NCBI RefSeq assembly: GCF_012926615.1
Contig: NZ_JABBNU010000005.1
Coordinates: 124,001 to 188,000, forward strand
DNA: 64,000 bases
Direction of reading: 5' to 3'
Source: Marinigracilibium pacificum
GTDB taxonomy: Bacteria; Bacteroidota; Bacteroidia; Cytophagales; Cyclobacteriaceae
The position numbers were made by a program, and so were the translations under genes. Every line of letters begins with the position of its first letter. Positions within the stretch are counted from its first letter, which is position 1. The notes under the pieces are model-generated. The model was given only the letters and a program-made list of their open reading frames with translations. It had not been told where the DNA came from and did not search any database. This document shows positions 1-9,503 of this stretch, one piece after another.

Positions 1-1497
1 TCAGAAAAAGGTTTATTTGGTACTGCATACAATGTTCCTTACAATTCATGGGAATTTGCTTACATATCTGCAGCCGATGGTGCAAACTTATTAAATAGCT
101 CTAGTGCTTATCAGTTTGAATCAAGATTACTTTCTTATTTTATTAGAGGAGAGTACAACTATGAAGATAAATACCTTTTATCAGCTATGGTCAGAAGGGA
201 TGGATCTAGCCGATTCGGTCCAAATAATAAAGTAGGATACTTTCCAACATTCTCAGCAGCCTGGGTTTTATCTGAAGAAGATTTCTTCTCTCCAAATGGG
301 TTTATCGATTTCTTCAAAATAAGAGCCAGTTATGGTGTTTCAGGAAATGACAGAATTGGCAACTGGGCTTATAGAGGATTATTGGATGGAGAAGCTGTAT
401 ATCCTTTTAATAACCAGTTAACAACAGGTAGGGCAATTGGCCTGTTAGGTAATCCGGATTTAAGATGGGAGCAAACTTCTCAATTAGATTTTGGAATTGA
501 CCTTGACATTTTAGAAGGAGATCTATCAATGTCTTTAGATTACTACATAAAAACTACGACTGACCTATTATTCCAACCAGAAGTATCTGCGATTGTTGGT
601 GCTTATGGTGCTGGAGGACAGCCACCATTTGTAAACGCTGGTGAAATTCAAAATAAAGGATTTGAACTAGGATTAAATTATCGTAAAAGAATATCAGATA
701 ACTTCAACTTTAATGTAAACTATAATTTAGCGACATATAACAATGAAGTTACTGGGCTATTTGAAGGTGCAGACTTTTTATCTCGTGGTGAATTTAGTGT
801 AGGAGGTATTAATCCTACTAGAATGGAAGTTGGATTCCCTCTAGGTTATTTTGTCGGACTTCAAACTAACGGTATTTTCCAAAATCAGGCAGAAATTGAT
901 AATGCCCCTACTCAAGAAGGAGCACAACCCGGTGATCTTCGATTTGTAGATGTTAATGGTGATGGAATGATCGATTTTAGTGGAAATACTGATAGGGTTC
1001 AAATCGGTTCACCAATCCCTGACTTCACAATGGGTCTAACTTTATCTGCTGAGGCTTATGGATTTGATTTTTCGGCCTTCCTTTATGCTTCAATAGGGAA
1101 TGATATTGTCAGAAATTATGAGAGACAAACACCTCTAGCGAATCTGATGTCTTACAAGTTAGACCGTTGGACTGGTGAGGGTACTTCAAACTCTGAACCA
1201 CGAATTACAAATGGTCCTAATAGAAACAATGTATTTTCAGATTACTTCGTAGAAGATGGTTCTTACCTAAGATTAAAAAACATCCAAATCGGATACTCAT
1301 TACCTTCTCGAGTAATTGAAAATATTGGCTTTGAGCGTGTAAGACTTTATGTGTCTGCAAACAATCTATTTACGCTGACCGATTACATGGGGTATGATCC
1401 GGATGTAACCTCCAGCAACCCTCTTGCAGCTGGAATCGATTATGGATTCTATCCTCAAGCAAGAACTTATATGTTTGGAGTGAACCTAAATTTCTAA
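1..1497 (+). CDS. susC: SusC-like TonB-dependent receptor, C-terminal part (5' end outside window)
   Basis: The frame is open from base 1, so the gene begins before the window; about 498 C-terminal residues are visible. The product is the beta-barrel half of a SusC/RagA outer-membrane importer, which takes up oligosaccharides using TonB energy and is lidded by SusD. Typical SusC signatures are present: a GSSRFGPNN stretch near the first internal Met, RASYGVSGND, NPDLRWEQTSQLDFGID, and an aromatic final residue (Phe) as the closing barrel strand. Only 4 bases separate its stop from the susD start, so the two are co-transcribed. The GH16/GH3/GH16 genes downstream suggest a beta-1,3-glucan (laminarin) substrate; that substrate is inferred from context, not from the receptor itself. 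Confidence 0.95.
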   Translation, partial: SEKGLFGTAYNVPYNSWEFAYISAADGANLLNSSSAYQFESRLLSYFIRGEYNYEDKYLLSAMVRRDGSSRFGPNNKVGYFPTFSAAWVLSEEDFFSPNGFIDFFKIRASYGVSGNDRIGNWAYRGLLDGEAVYPFNNQLTTGRAIGLLGNPDLRWEQTSQLDFGIDLDILEGDLSMSLDYYIKTTTDLLFQPEVSAIVGAYGAGGQPPFVNAGEIQNKGFELGLNYRKRISDNFNFNVNYNLATYNNEVTGLFEGADFLSRGEFSVGGINPTRMEVGFPLGYFVGLQTNGIFQNQAEIDNAPTQEGAQPGDLRFVDVNGDGMIDFSGNTDRVQIGSPIPDFTMGLTLSAEAYGFDFSAFLYASIGNDIVRNYERQTPLANLMSYKLDRWTGEGTSNSEPRITNGPNRNNVFSDYFVEDGSYLRLKNIQIGYSLPSRVIENIGFERVRLYVSANNLFTLTDYMGYDPDVTSSNPLAAGIDYGFYPQARTYMFGVNLNF

Positions 1498-1501
1498 TAA
1501 C

Positions 1502-2968
1502 ATGAAACTGATAAATAAAATAACAATAATCGTCTTTGTGTCGCTGATTATAGCAACTGGCTGTGATGACTATGTAGACATTGGGCCTAAAGGAACACAA
1601 GACGCTGATAACTTCTTCATAAGCCCTGAAGATTATGAACAGGCATTAACAGGAGCATACGACTTACTACAAACATCTTATTTAAGTGTTTGGATTGGTG
1701 AAATCGCTTCTGATAACTCGTTGGCTGGTGGAGAAAGTGCCACTGATACTGAAGGGCTTCATCAAATTGATGATATGACCCATGGCGGAGTTAACGCCGA
1801 ACTTAGAAACATCATGAGATGGAATTATGCCGGTATTACCAGAGCTAACTACATCTTCGAAAACAAAGACAATATCGATTTTGAAGGTAAAGATGAGATT
1901 CTTGCTCAGGCACATTTCTTAAGAGCTTATTACTACTTTGAACTAGTTAAATTCTTTGGTGATATGCCATTGATTTTAGATCGTCGAATTGGTATTGATG
2001 AAGTAAGTACAATTCCTAGAACACCTGCTACTGAAATATATGCACAGATTGAAGCTGATTTACAAGCAGCAGCTGATGTACTTCCTTGGACTAATGCAAC
2101 TAAAGGAAGAGTAACAAAAGGATCAGCATTAGGCTTACTTGGTAGAGTTTATACATACCAAAAGAAGTATGATGAAGCTGCAACTGTTTTACAAACAATC
2201 ATCGATGCTGGGATATATTCATTATTTCCTGATTACACAACAATGTTCTATGTTGAGAATGAAGGAAATGAAGAAGTACTTTTTGATATTGAGTATGTAG
2301 GTATTGAGGGTGGTAGCTATGGATGTTTCGTTTGTCTTGAAGGTTTTGCTGCTCCGGGTTTCCATGGTATCAGACAATATGAAGGTCCTTTTTATGGAGA
2401 TGGGAACAGCTACAATGTACCAACTGCTGACCTGTACAACTCATTTGATCCAAATGACATCCGTCGCGATGCTTCTGTATTAGATATTGTTGCATGGGCA
2501 AATTCAAATGATGGAGTTAATTACGCTGAAGGTTATCAGCACACTGGGTATTTTAACAACAAATATATCAAACGTGCTAATGAGCTTGGTGCTCCGGATA
2601 ATGACTTAACAAGCCCGTTAAATCATATTATCGTAAGATATGCCGATGTCTTATTAATGGCTGCAGAGGCAAACGCCTTAAAATCATCACCTGATGAATC
2701 ACTAGCACAACAATACCTTAATGAGGTTCGTGATCGTGTCGGTTTAAGTCCGGTTTCAGCATCAGGTAGCGATTTGGTTGATGCTATATTTAATGAAAGA
2801 AGATGGGAATTCGCCGGAGAAGGACTTCGATTCTTTGACTTACTACGTTCAGGAGATGCAGAACAAGAAATTGAAGGATTTGTAGTAGGTAAGCATGAAT
2901 TATTTCCAATTCCGCAGGTTGAGATTGATCTTTCTGGTGCTGGATGGCCACAAAACCCAAATTATTAA
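1502..2968 (+). CDS. susD: SusD/RagB-family glycan-binding lipoprotein
   Basis: This is a 488-residue surface lipoprotein that forms the lid of the SusC transporter and binds the polysaccharide fragment before import. A signal peptide ends in a lipobox with Cys21, and the mature protein starts CDDYVD, acidic residues compatible with export to the cell surface in Bacteroidota. The N-terminal half is helical and TPR-like (AHFLRAYYYFELVKFFGDMP is the classic SusD segment), and the C-terminal half carries the usual FNERRWEFAGEGLRFFDLLR block. Length is typical for the family. It sits 4 bases after susC and 17 bases before the PKD protein gene, in one operon. Confidence 0.95.
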   Translation: MKLINKITIIVFVSLIIATGCDDYVDIGPKGTQDADNFFISPEDYEQALTGAYDLLQTSYLSVWIGEIASDNSLAGGESATDTEGLHQIDDMTHGGVNAELRNIMRWNYAGITRANYIFENKDNIDFEGKDEILAQAHFLRAYYYFELVKFFGDMPLILDRRIGIDEVSTIPRTPATEIYAQIEADLQAAADVLPWTNATKGRVTKGSALGLLGRVYTYQKKYDEAATVLQTIIDAGIYSLFPDYTTMFYVENEGNEEVLFDIEYVGIEGGSYGCFVCLEGFAAPGFHGIRQYEGPFYGDGNSYNVPTADLYNSFDPNDIRRDASVLDIVAWANSNDGVNYAEGYQHTGYFNNKYIKRANELGAPDNDLTSPLNHIIVRYADVLLMAAEANALKSSPDESLAQQYLNEVRDRVGLSPVSASGSDLVDAIFNERRWEFAGEGLRFFDLLRSGDAEQEIEGFVVGKHELFPIPQVEIDLSGAGWPQNPNY

Positions 2969-2985
2969 ACCCAAATTTTTAAGTC

Positions 2986-5103
2986 ATGAATAAATTATTA
3001 AATATATTCTTTCTGGCTTCCCTGATTCTTTTAGGGAGCTGTGATAAGGAAGATTTCAGTTTGGGCACCCCTCCTACTGAAGATGATGCCCAATTTACTA
3101 TTCAACAGGGAGCTCAGGGAGAAAACTACCTGGTATTAACTGCTGAATCAGATGCATTTATTAAAAGATGGGACCTTGGTAATGGTGCTCCTGCTGAAGG
3201 AGGCGAAGTTGAAGCTTATTTCCCATTTGCTGGTACATATGACATTACTCTTACAGTTTATACTGATGGAGGTTCTGCTTCTTCTACTCAAAGTGTTGTA
3301 ATTGAAAATACTGATCCTGAGATATGTAATGTAGAAGTATTAAAGCTTCTTACCGGTGGATGTGAAGCTCCTGATGGAAAATCATGGGTAATTGATGCAT
3401 CAAGATCGGGACACTTTGGTGTAGGCCCAACAAATGAATATTCTCCAATCTGGTATGCCGCAGGTGCCTTTGAAAAAGAAGGTGGAGGAATGTATGATGA
3501 TATATACTCGTTTACACTTCAAAATTATATATACAAGCAAAATACTAATGGAGATATCTATTTAAATGGGGCTCAGGCACCAAATTTCCCTGGCGCTTAT
3601 GAAAACCCTAACGTTGGTGATTTTACAGCTCCTTACGACGCTCCTGAAAACATGAATTATGTTCTGTTTGAGGGTCCGGAAGGCTATACAAACATCAGCT
3701 TTACGAATGGTGGATTCATTGGTTATGCAACCGGAGTATCTACATATCAGATTATATCAATTTCTGAAACCGAGATGTTCCTGCGATTTAAAGATGCTTC
3801 AAATCCTGATTTAAGATGGTACCACAGACTTATTCCTGAAGGCTATGAGCCGGTTTCTGCTGAATTTACTTATGTAGCGAATGGATTAGATGTTACTTTC
3901 ACAAATGCATCTTTAAATGCAGACTCTTATGTTTGGGATTTTGGCGACGGTAGCTCAAGCACAGAGCAAAATCCAACTCATACCTATGCTGCAGATGGCG
4001 CATATACTGTTACATTAACCTCTACAGGTGCTGGCGAAGAAGCAACGAAAGTGGTAGAAATCAATGTTGTTTCTATTCCAATTGCTTTTCCTATTACTTT
4101 TGAAGATGGTGATATCATGTTTGGTGGATTTGGAGGTACTGCATTCCAGGTAATTGATAACCCGGATGCATCTGGAATTAATACATCTAGTCGAGTAGGT
4201 GAATATGTTAAAGGTTTTGAGGGTAACTGGGCTGGTATTCAAGTTGCACTTGATGATCCTATAGATTTCAGTTCTAACTCAACTTTAGCAGTTAAAGTAT
4301 GGTCTCCGGTTACTGGCCAGGCACTCATGAAACTAGAAGTTGTAGACGACCCAAGTCAATTTGTTGAAGTATTTGCCGATATCACTGTTGCAAACCAATG
4401 GACACAGCTAACATTTGATTTCAGCGGTACTGAATCAAACAAATTCGGCCGGGTTGCTTTATTCATGGATTTCAAAAACAACAATGGTGGAACATTCTTT
4501 GTTGATGATATAGGATATTACGTTGAAGAATCTAATGAGCTTTCTCTTAATACTTTAACTGGTGGAGGTGAAAAATCATGGGTGTTAAAACCAAGTGCAG
4601 ACTCATTCGGCGTTGGCCCAGGTAAAGGAAGTATGGAATGGTACCCTGGATGGGGAACAAATATCTCTGGAGACAGGCCTTGCCTGTGGAATGATGAGTT
4701 TGTTTTCAAATCAGGCGGTCAGTACGAGTACAAAACTAACGGAGATATTTTTGGCGAAGGTTATATGGGTCTTTCAGACGGATGTCAGGATGCTGCTAAC
4801 CTTGTTGGTACCGATGCCGAGGCATGGGGATCAGGAGTTCATTCGTTCTCGTTTGAACCAGCAACCTCAACCGAGCCAGCATACATCACTGTTAGAGGAA
4901 CTGGTGCATTCATAGCGCTTCCAAAAGCATATAATGGTGGTGAGTATGGAGCTGCCCCTCCAAATATGGATGCTACCGTTAGGTACGAAGTTTTAGACTA
5001 TAAGAAAGATGCTTCAGGGGAAGAACTTACTATAACAATAGATGTTTCTGAAAATGAAGTTGGTGGTGCATATTGGTCTTTCGTTTTAGTTCCAAATAAT
5101 TAA
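2986..5103 (+). CDS. PKD-domain surface glycan-binding lipoprotein with a duplicated domain (SusE/F position)
   Basis: This 705-residue lipoprotein (lipobox Cys19, then DKED) probably holds beta-glucan at the cell surface. Domains read in order: a PKD-like fold at about 35-107; a domain at about 116-285; a canonical PKD at about 290-362 (WDFGDGSSS); a jelly-roll/CBM-like beta-sandwich at about 367-515 (FEDGD at the start, FVDDIGYY at the end); and a second copy of the 116-285 domain at about 520-705. The two copies share LTGG, KSWV, FGVGP and NGDI in the same order. No catalytic residues of a known hydrolase family are recognisable. Its place directly after susCD is that of SusE/F-type surface glycan-binding proteins. 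The binding function is inferred from position and folds. Confidence 0.85.
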   Translation: MNKLLNIFFLASLILLGSCDKEDFSLGTPPTEDDAQFTIQQGAQGENYLVLTAESDAFIKRWDLGNGAPAEGGEVEAYFPFAGTYDITLTVYTDGGSASSTQSVVIENTDPEICNVEVLKLLTGGCEAPDGKSWVIDASRSGHFGVGPTNEYSPIWYAAGAFEKEGGGMYDDIYSFTLQNYIYKQNTNGDIYLNGAQAPNFPGAYENPNVGDFTAPYDAPENMNYVLFEGPEGYTNISFTNGGFIGYATGVSTYQIISISETEMFLRFKDASNPDLRWYHRLIPEGYEPVSAEFTYVANGLDVTFTNASLNADSYVWDFGDGSSSTEQNPTHTYAADGAYTVTLTSTGAGEEATKVVEINVVSIPIAFPITFEDGDIMFGGFGGTAFQVIDNPDASGINTSSRVGEYVKGFEGNWAGIQVALDDPIDFSSNSTLAVKVWSPVTGQALMKLEVVDDPSQFVEVFADITVANQWTQLTFDFSGTESNKFGRVALFMDFKNNNGGTFFVDDIGYYVEESNELSLNTLTGGGEKSWVLKPSADSFGVGPGKGSMEWYPGWGTNISGDRPCLWNDEFVFKSGGQYEYKTNGDIFGEGYMGLSDGCQDAANLVGTDAEAWGSGVHSFSFEPATSTEPAYITVRGTGAFIALPKAYNGGEYGAAPPNMDATVRYEVLDYKKDASGEELTITIDVSENEVGGAYWSFVLVPNN

Positions 5104-5111
5104 ACTAATCT

Positions 5112-5140
5112 AACCCGGTGAATTTGTTTCACCGGGTTTT
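5112..5140 (+). terminator. Intra-operon hairpin (attenuating terminator or mRNA stabiliser)
   Basis: An 11-bp perfect stem (AACCCGGTGAA at 5112-5122 pairing with 5128-5138) closes a 5-base loop and is followed by only a short T run. It lies in the 48-base gap between the binding-protein gene and the first GH16 gene. Partial termination or 3'-end protection here would keep susC/D/PKD transcripts more abundant than those for the enzymes. Confidence 0.7.
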
Positions 5141-5151
5141 AAATCAATCCC

Positions 5152-6243
5152 ATGAAAAAGTATATATCCATTTTATTATTAAGTTTTATTGGTTTAGCAT
5201 GTGAAGATGAGAGTAATACTCCTCCAGCGCAAGCTCCTACCAACCTGATAGTTAATATTGACAAATCAAAATCTAATGAGGGTATCATTAGCATAACTGC
5301 TACTGCAGATAATGAAAACTATTTTGAATTTGATTTTGGAGATAACACAGGAAGAGTACGTGATGACGATGGAGTTATTTCATATACATACCAGTCAAGT
5401 GGTACTTATGAAATTGAAGTACGAGCCAATACAACTTCATCAGTTTACATTAATTATACTGAAGAAGTTATTATTGATAAAGAAAACACAAACCCTCCTG
5501 ATGAAGGGTACACTACTCCCCTTGCCTATGACGGTTACACACTTGTTTGGCAAGATGAATTTGATGGCACTGCATTATCGTCAGATTGGACTCATGAGAT
5601 TGGAACGGGAAGTAATGGTTGGGGAAATAACGAACTTCAATATTACCGAAGCCAAAATACTAGTGTAGCAAATGGATATCTTACTATAGAAGCTAAAAAA
5701 GAAACATTTGGCGGTCAGCAATATACTTCATCACGAATTGTTACCATGGGGAAACAATCTTTTCGATATGGTAGAGTTGATATCAGAGCTACCCTACCTA
5801 AAGGTCAGGGGATCTGGCCTGCCTTATGGATGCTTGGCTCTAATTTCACAACAGTTGGATGGCCAAGTTGTGGCGAGATCGACATCATGGAAATGGTCGG
5901 TGGCGGAGGCAAAGAAAATACTGTCCACGGAACAGTCCATTGGGATAATGCAGGAAGTTATGCCAGCTACGGCCAAAGTTATACAAAAGGCTCCGGAACC
6001 TTCTCAGACAAATTCCATGTGTTTTCAATTATTTGGGATGATACTCAAATCAGATGGTTTGTTGATGATCAACTTTATAATACTATAGATATCACCCCTG
6101 CTGGTTTAAGTGAGTTCAAGGAAGAATTTTTCTTCATATTTAATGTCGCTGTTGGTGGAAACTGGCCTGGTAGTCCAGATGGATCTACGTCATTCCCTCA
6201 ACAGATGACTGTAGATTACGTTCGTGTATTTCAGGCAAACTGA
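5152..6243 (+). CDS. GH16 endo-beta-glucanase (laminarinase-type) lipoprotein with N-terminal PKD-like domain
   Basis: This 363-residue lipoprotein (lipobox Cys17, mature start CEDES) probably cuts beta-1,3-glucan at the cell surface. Residues about 30-110 form a PKD-like beta-sandwich (FEFDFGDN, TYQSSGTYEIEV), followed by a Pro/Asn linker and the GH16 domain from about 130 to the end. The GH16 active-site strand GEIDIME carries nucleophile Glu242, Asp244 and acid/base Glu247; the extra Met is the beta-bulge form of laminarinases and lichenases rather than of kappa-carrageenases or XTHs. WPALWML upstream and FNVAVGGNWPG downstream are also conserved laminarinase features. It is followed 16 bases later by GH3. 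Exact linkage preference (1,3 against mixed 1,3/1,4) cannot be read from sequence. Confidence 0.92.
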   Translation: MKKYISILLLSFIGLACEDESNTPPAQAPTNLIVNIDKSKSNEGIISITATADNENYFEFDFGDNTGRVRDDDGVISYTYQSSGTYEIEVRANTTSSVYINYTEEVIIDKENTNPPDEGYTTPLAYDGYTLVWQDEFDGTALSSDWTHEIGTGSNGWGNNELQYYRSQNTSVANGYLTIEAKKETFGGQQYTSSRIVTMGKQSFRYGRVDIRATLPKGQGIWPALWMLGSNFTTVGWPSCGEIDIMEMVGGGGKENTVHGTVHWDNAGSYASYGQSYTKGSGTFSDKFHVFSIIWDDTQIRWFVDDQLYNTIDITPAGLSEFKEEFFFIFNVAVGGNWPGSPDGSTSFPQQMTVDYVRVFQAN

Positions 6244-6259
6244 AAAAAGAATTTAACCC

Positions 6260-8560
6260 ATGAAACATACAAAACTGATTACACTCATAATATTAATTAG
6301 CAGTGTGGTAGCCATTGCCTACCTTTCTGCTAGCAATTTTGATAAAATGAGTGCACCTGAAAATAATGTCGACAGCCTTTTAAATTTGATGACGCTGGAA
6401 GAAAAAATTGGGCAGCTTAATCAATATTCGATAGGTGCTGATCTTACCGGCCCGGGAGAAAAGGAAGGTGATCAACAAGTTAGATATGATTTGTTAAAAT
6501 CGGGACAGGTCGGGTCTGTTTTAAATCTGATTGGTGCTGAGGAAGCTTATAAAACTCAAAAATTTGTAGTGGAAAATACTCGTTTAGGTATTCCATTAAT
6601 TTTTGCATACGATGTCATCCACGGATATAAAACTATTTTCCCTTTACCTCTTGCAGAAAGTTCTTCTTGGAATCTTGATCTAATGAAGAAAACTGCGGCT
6701 GTTGCAGCAAAAGAAGCTGCTGCTGCTGGTATTCAATGGACATTTGCTCCAATGGTAGATATTAGCCGAGATGCCCGCTGGGGAAGGGTCATGGAAGGTG
6801 CTGGAGAAGATCCATATCTTGGTAGTCTGATCGGTGTAGCAAGGATTCAAGGTTTCCAGGGTGACGATCTAAGTGATTTTAATACAATAGCTGCTTGCGC
6901 CAAGCATTTTGCAGGGTATGGTTTTGTAGAATCAGGTAAAGATTATAATAATGTTTATTTAGGTAAGCATCAGCTATTAAATACAATTATCCCGCCTTTT
7001 AAGGCGGGAGCTGATGCGAATGTTGCTACATTCATGAATGCCTTTAATGATATAGATGGAATACCATCAACAGCAAATGAATATCTTCTTCGTGATCTTC
7101 TTAAAGGTCAATGGAACTATGATGGTGTGGTAGTATCTGACTGGAATTCTATAGGAGAGATTGTAGAACATGGAACTGCTGCCAATAAATATGAAGCTGC
7201 TGTTCAAGCAATGAATGCAGGTAGCGATATTGACATGGAAGGAAATGCATATGTTCAAAACCTCAAAAAAGCTGTAGAAAATGGTGATGTTAAAATTGAA
7301 GACATCAATGATGCAGTCAGGAGAGTCTTAAAGCTTAAGTATGATCTGGGATTGTTTGATGATCCATACAAGTATTTTGACACTGACCGTGAGAAAGCAA
7401 CGCTTTACCATGACGATCACGTTCAACTTGCCTATGAAGCAGCTAAAGAATCAATTGTACTATTAAAGAATGAAGGAGATCTTTTACCGATAAAAGATCA
7501 AAAGTTAAAAATCGGATTAATTGGTCCACTAATGAAAGATAAGGATAGTCCGATTGGAAACTGGCGTGCAGCAGGAGAAAGTAACTCCGCGGTCTCTCTT
7601 TTTGAGGGGCTTAAAGAAGCTATGCCTGAGGCGACTTTCAAGTATGCTGAAGGTTGTAAACTTTCTGTTGGACCCAATAACTTCTTTAATCCGGTAAAAA
7701 TAGAAGAAAATGATAAATCAGGGTTTTCTAAAGCAATTGAAGTAGCAAAATCTTCTGATGTTGTTATTGTAGCCATGGGAGAAACAGCTTACATGTCAGG
7801 AGAATCGAGAAGTCGCTCAACTCTTGACCTCCCTGGTTTACAACCTGAATTATTAAAAGAATTAAAAAAGGCAAATCCAAATATAATTTTGGTCCTTATG
7901 AATGGCCGTCCTCTGACATTAAGTTGGGAAGATGAAAATATTCCGGCAATAATAGAAGCATGGCATCTTGGTTCAAAAGCCGGAAATGCAATTGCCGATG
8001 TAATTACAGGAAATGTCAATCCTTCAGGTAAGTTAACAATGACTTTCCCACGAACTGTCGGTCAGGTTCCTATTTATTATAACCATAAAAATACAGGTAG
8101 ACCTACAGCAGGATCAAATCAGGTGTTTTTTGTACATCATAATGATGTTGATTCCAGTCCGCTTTACCCATTTGGTTATGGATTAAGCTATTCAGTTTTT
8201 GAATACAGTGACATTACTATTTCAGATACATTACTCAATATGAACGAAACAATTGAGGTATCTGTCAATATCAGTAATAAATCGGATTTAGATGGTGAGG
8301 AAGTTGTTCAAATGTACATTAGAGATGTTACTGGAAGTATTACGCGCCCGGTAAAAGAACTTAAAGGTTTTGAGAAAATTCTGATTAAACCAGGAGAAAC
8401 TAAAAAAGTTTCTTTCGAAATATCAAAAGATCAACTTTCATTTTACACTCGTAACTACGAGTACAAAGCTGAGCCAGGCGATTTTATTGTAATGATTGGC
8501 CCTAATTCAAGAGACCTGAAATCAAAGAACTTTAAACTGATAACTAATGAAAAGAATTAG
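6260..8560 (+). CDS. bglX: GH3 beta-glucosidase (BglX-type), periplasmic
   Basis: A 766-residue family 3 glycoside hydrolase that removes glucose from the ends of beta-glucan oligosaccharides imported by SusC/D. An N-terminal hydrophobic signal sequence without a lipobox points to the periplasm. Domains: (beta/alpha)8 barrel to about 390, alpha/beta sandwich to about 620, then a fibronectin III-like domain to the C-terminus. The nucleophile is Asp294 in VVVSDWNS; KHFAGYG and the RDARWGR segment are family landmarks. Length matches BglX. Its stop codon lies inside the next GH16 gene (14-base overlap), indicating translational coupling. Confidence 0.95.
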   Translation: MKHTKLITLIILISSVVAIAYLSASNFDKMSAPENNVDSLLNLMTLEEKIGQLNQYSIGADLTGPGEKEGDQQVRYDLLKSGQVGSVLNLIGAEEAYKTQKFVVENTRLGIPLIFAYDVIHGYKTIFPLPLAESSSWNLDLMKKTAAVAAKEAAAAGIQWTFAPMVDISRDARWGRVMEGAGEDPYLGSLIGVARIQGFQGDDLSDFNTIAACAKHFAGYGFVESGKDYNNVYLGKHQLLNTIIPPFKAGADANVATFMNAFNDIDGIPSTANEYLLRDLLKGQWNYDGVVVSDWNSIGEIVEHGTAANKYEAAVQAMNAGSDIDMEGNAYVQNLKKAVENGDVKIEDINDAVRRVLKLKYDLGLFDDPYKYFDTDREKATLYHDDHVQLAYEAAKESIVLLKNEGDLLPIKDQKLKIGLIGPLMKDKDSPIGNWRAAGESNSAVSLFEGLKEAMPEATFKYAEGCKLSVGPNNFFNPVKIEENDKSGFSKAIEVAKSSDVVIVAMGETAYMSGESRSRSTLDLPGLQPELLKELKKANPNIILVLMNGRPLTLSWEDENIPAIIEAWHLGSKAGNAIADVITGNVNPSGKLTMTFPRTVGQVPIYYNHKNTGRPTAGSNQVFFVHHNDVDSSPLYPFGYGLSYSVFEYSDITISDTLLNMNETIEVSVNISNKSDLDGEEVVQMYIRDVTGSITRPVKELKGFEKILIKPGETKKVSFEISKDQLSFYTRNYEYKAEPGDFIVMIGPNSRDLKSKNFKLITNEKN

Positions 8561-9386
8561 AATAATAGTCTTTTCATTTGTCTTGGGCTTGGGCATTGTC
8601 TCTTGCAATCAAAATGGCTCTGAACTTATTGATGATAAAAAGAATCTAGTTTGGAGTGATGAATTTGATTATGACGGAAACCCAGACCCGACTAAATGGG
8701 ATTATGACCTTGGTGATGGCTGCCCTACATTATGTGGGTGGGGTAATGATGAACTACAGTTTTATACCAAAAGCCCGGAAAATGTCAGGGTTGAAAATGG
8801 TCAATTAATTATCGAGGTTCACAAAAATCGAGAACATCCTGAAAGAAAATATTCCTCAGCAAGATTAAAAACAAAGAATAAAGGAGATTGGAAATATGGA
8901 TATATAGAGATAAGAGCTAAACTTCCAACAGGCAGAGGGTCCTGGCCAGCGATTTGGATGCTTCCGACAAATTGGAAATATGGAAATTGGCCGGCAAGTG
9001 GTGAAATAGACATCATGGAGCATGTTGGTTATGATCCGGGCAATATTCATGGAACAGTTCATACTGCTGCATACAATCATAATATAGGCACACAAAAAGG
9101 TGATTCAATTTCTGTAAACGATGCATTTGATGAGTTTCATGATTACGCTATAAAATGGGATGACAAAAAGATAGATTTCATGGTAGACGGAAAGGTCTAT
9201 AACACATTTATAAACGAAAACAAAGGTACTGAGGCCTGGCCTTTCGATCAGAAGTTTCATTTAATCCTCAATATCGCAGTGGGAGGAAATTGGGGAGGCT
9301 CACATGGAGTGGATGATTCTGTCTGGCCTCAAAAAATGATCATAGAATACGTAAGAGTTTATGAAATTGCTAATGAATTTAATTAG
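8547..9386 (+). CDS. GH16 endo-beta-glucanase lipoprotein (second copy, no accessory domain)
   Basis: A 279-residue lipoprotein (lipobox Cys20) that is almost entirely a GH16 catalytic domain. The active-site strand is SGEIDIMEHVG with Glu153, Asp155 and Glu158, again the beta-bulge laminarinase form. WPAIWMLPTNWKYGNWP and NIAVGGNWGG are conserved. It differs from the first GH16 in lacking the PKD domain, so the two probably act at different places or on different chain lengths. The start overlaps the end of the GH3 gene by 14 bases. A strong terminator follows, making this the last gene of the locus. Confidence 0.93.
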   Translation: MKRIRIIVFSFVLGLGIVSCNQNGSELIDDKKNLVWSDEFDYDGNPDPTKWDYDLGDGCPTLCGWGNDELQFYTKSPENVRVENGQLIIEVHKNREHPERKYSSARLKTKNKGDWKYGYIEIRAKLPTGRGSWPAIWMLPTNWKYGNWPASGEIDIMEHVGYDPGNIHGTVHTAAYNHNIGTQKGDSISVNDAFDEFHDYAIKWDDKKIDFMVDGKVYNTFINENKGTEAWPFDQKFHLILNIAVGGNWGGSHGVDDSVWPQKMIIEYVRVYEIANEFN

Positions 9387-9419
9387 TGAATTTGGGTTTA
9401 TGTTGTTTATTTAATCGTT

Positions 9420-9450
9420 AAAGAGACACCAAATTGGTGTCTCTTTATTT
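9420..9450 (+). terminator. Rho-independent terminator of the glucan locus
   Basis: Perfect 11-bp stem AAAGAGACACC (9420-9430) pairing with 9436-9446 across a 5-base loop, running into a T-rich tail. It lies 33 bases after the second GH16 stop codon. Confidence 0.88.
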
Positions 9451-9454
9451 ATTA

Positions 9455-9485
9455 TTGAGTTTTACCGATTTTTTATATAATTTAG
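9455..9485 (+). promoter_or_regulatory. Possible Bacteroidota-type promoter before the M48 protease gene
   Basis: TTG at 9455-9457 and TAATTTAG at 9478-9485 approximate the -33 TTTG and -7 TAnnTTTG elements with a 20-base spacing; one mismatch in the -7 element. It lies between the terminator and the start at 9504. Confidence 0.35.
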
Positions 9486-9503
9486 CGACCAATTTTTTAA
9501 ACT

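Noticed and set aside
4595-4915. 106-codon frame inside the PKD protein gene
   Set aside because: Out of frame with a strongly supported lipoprotein gene on the same strand; a shadow of that gene.
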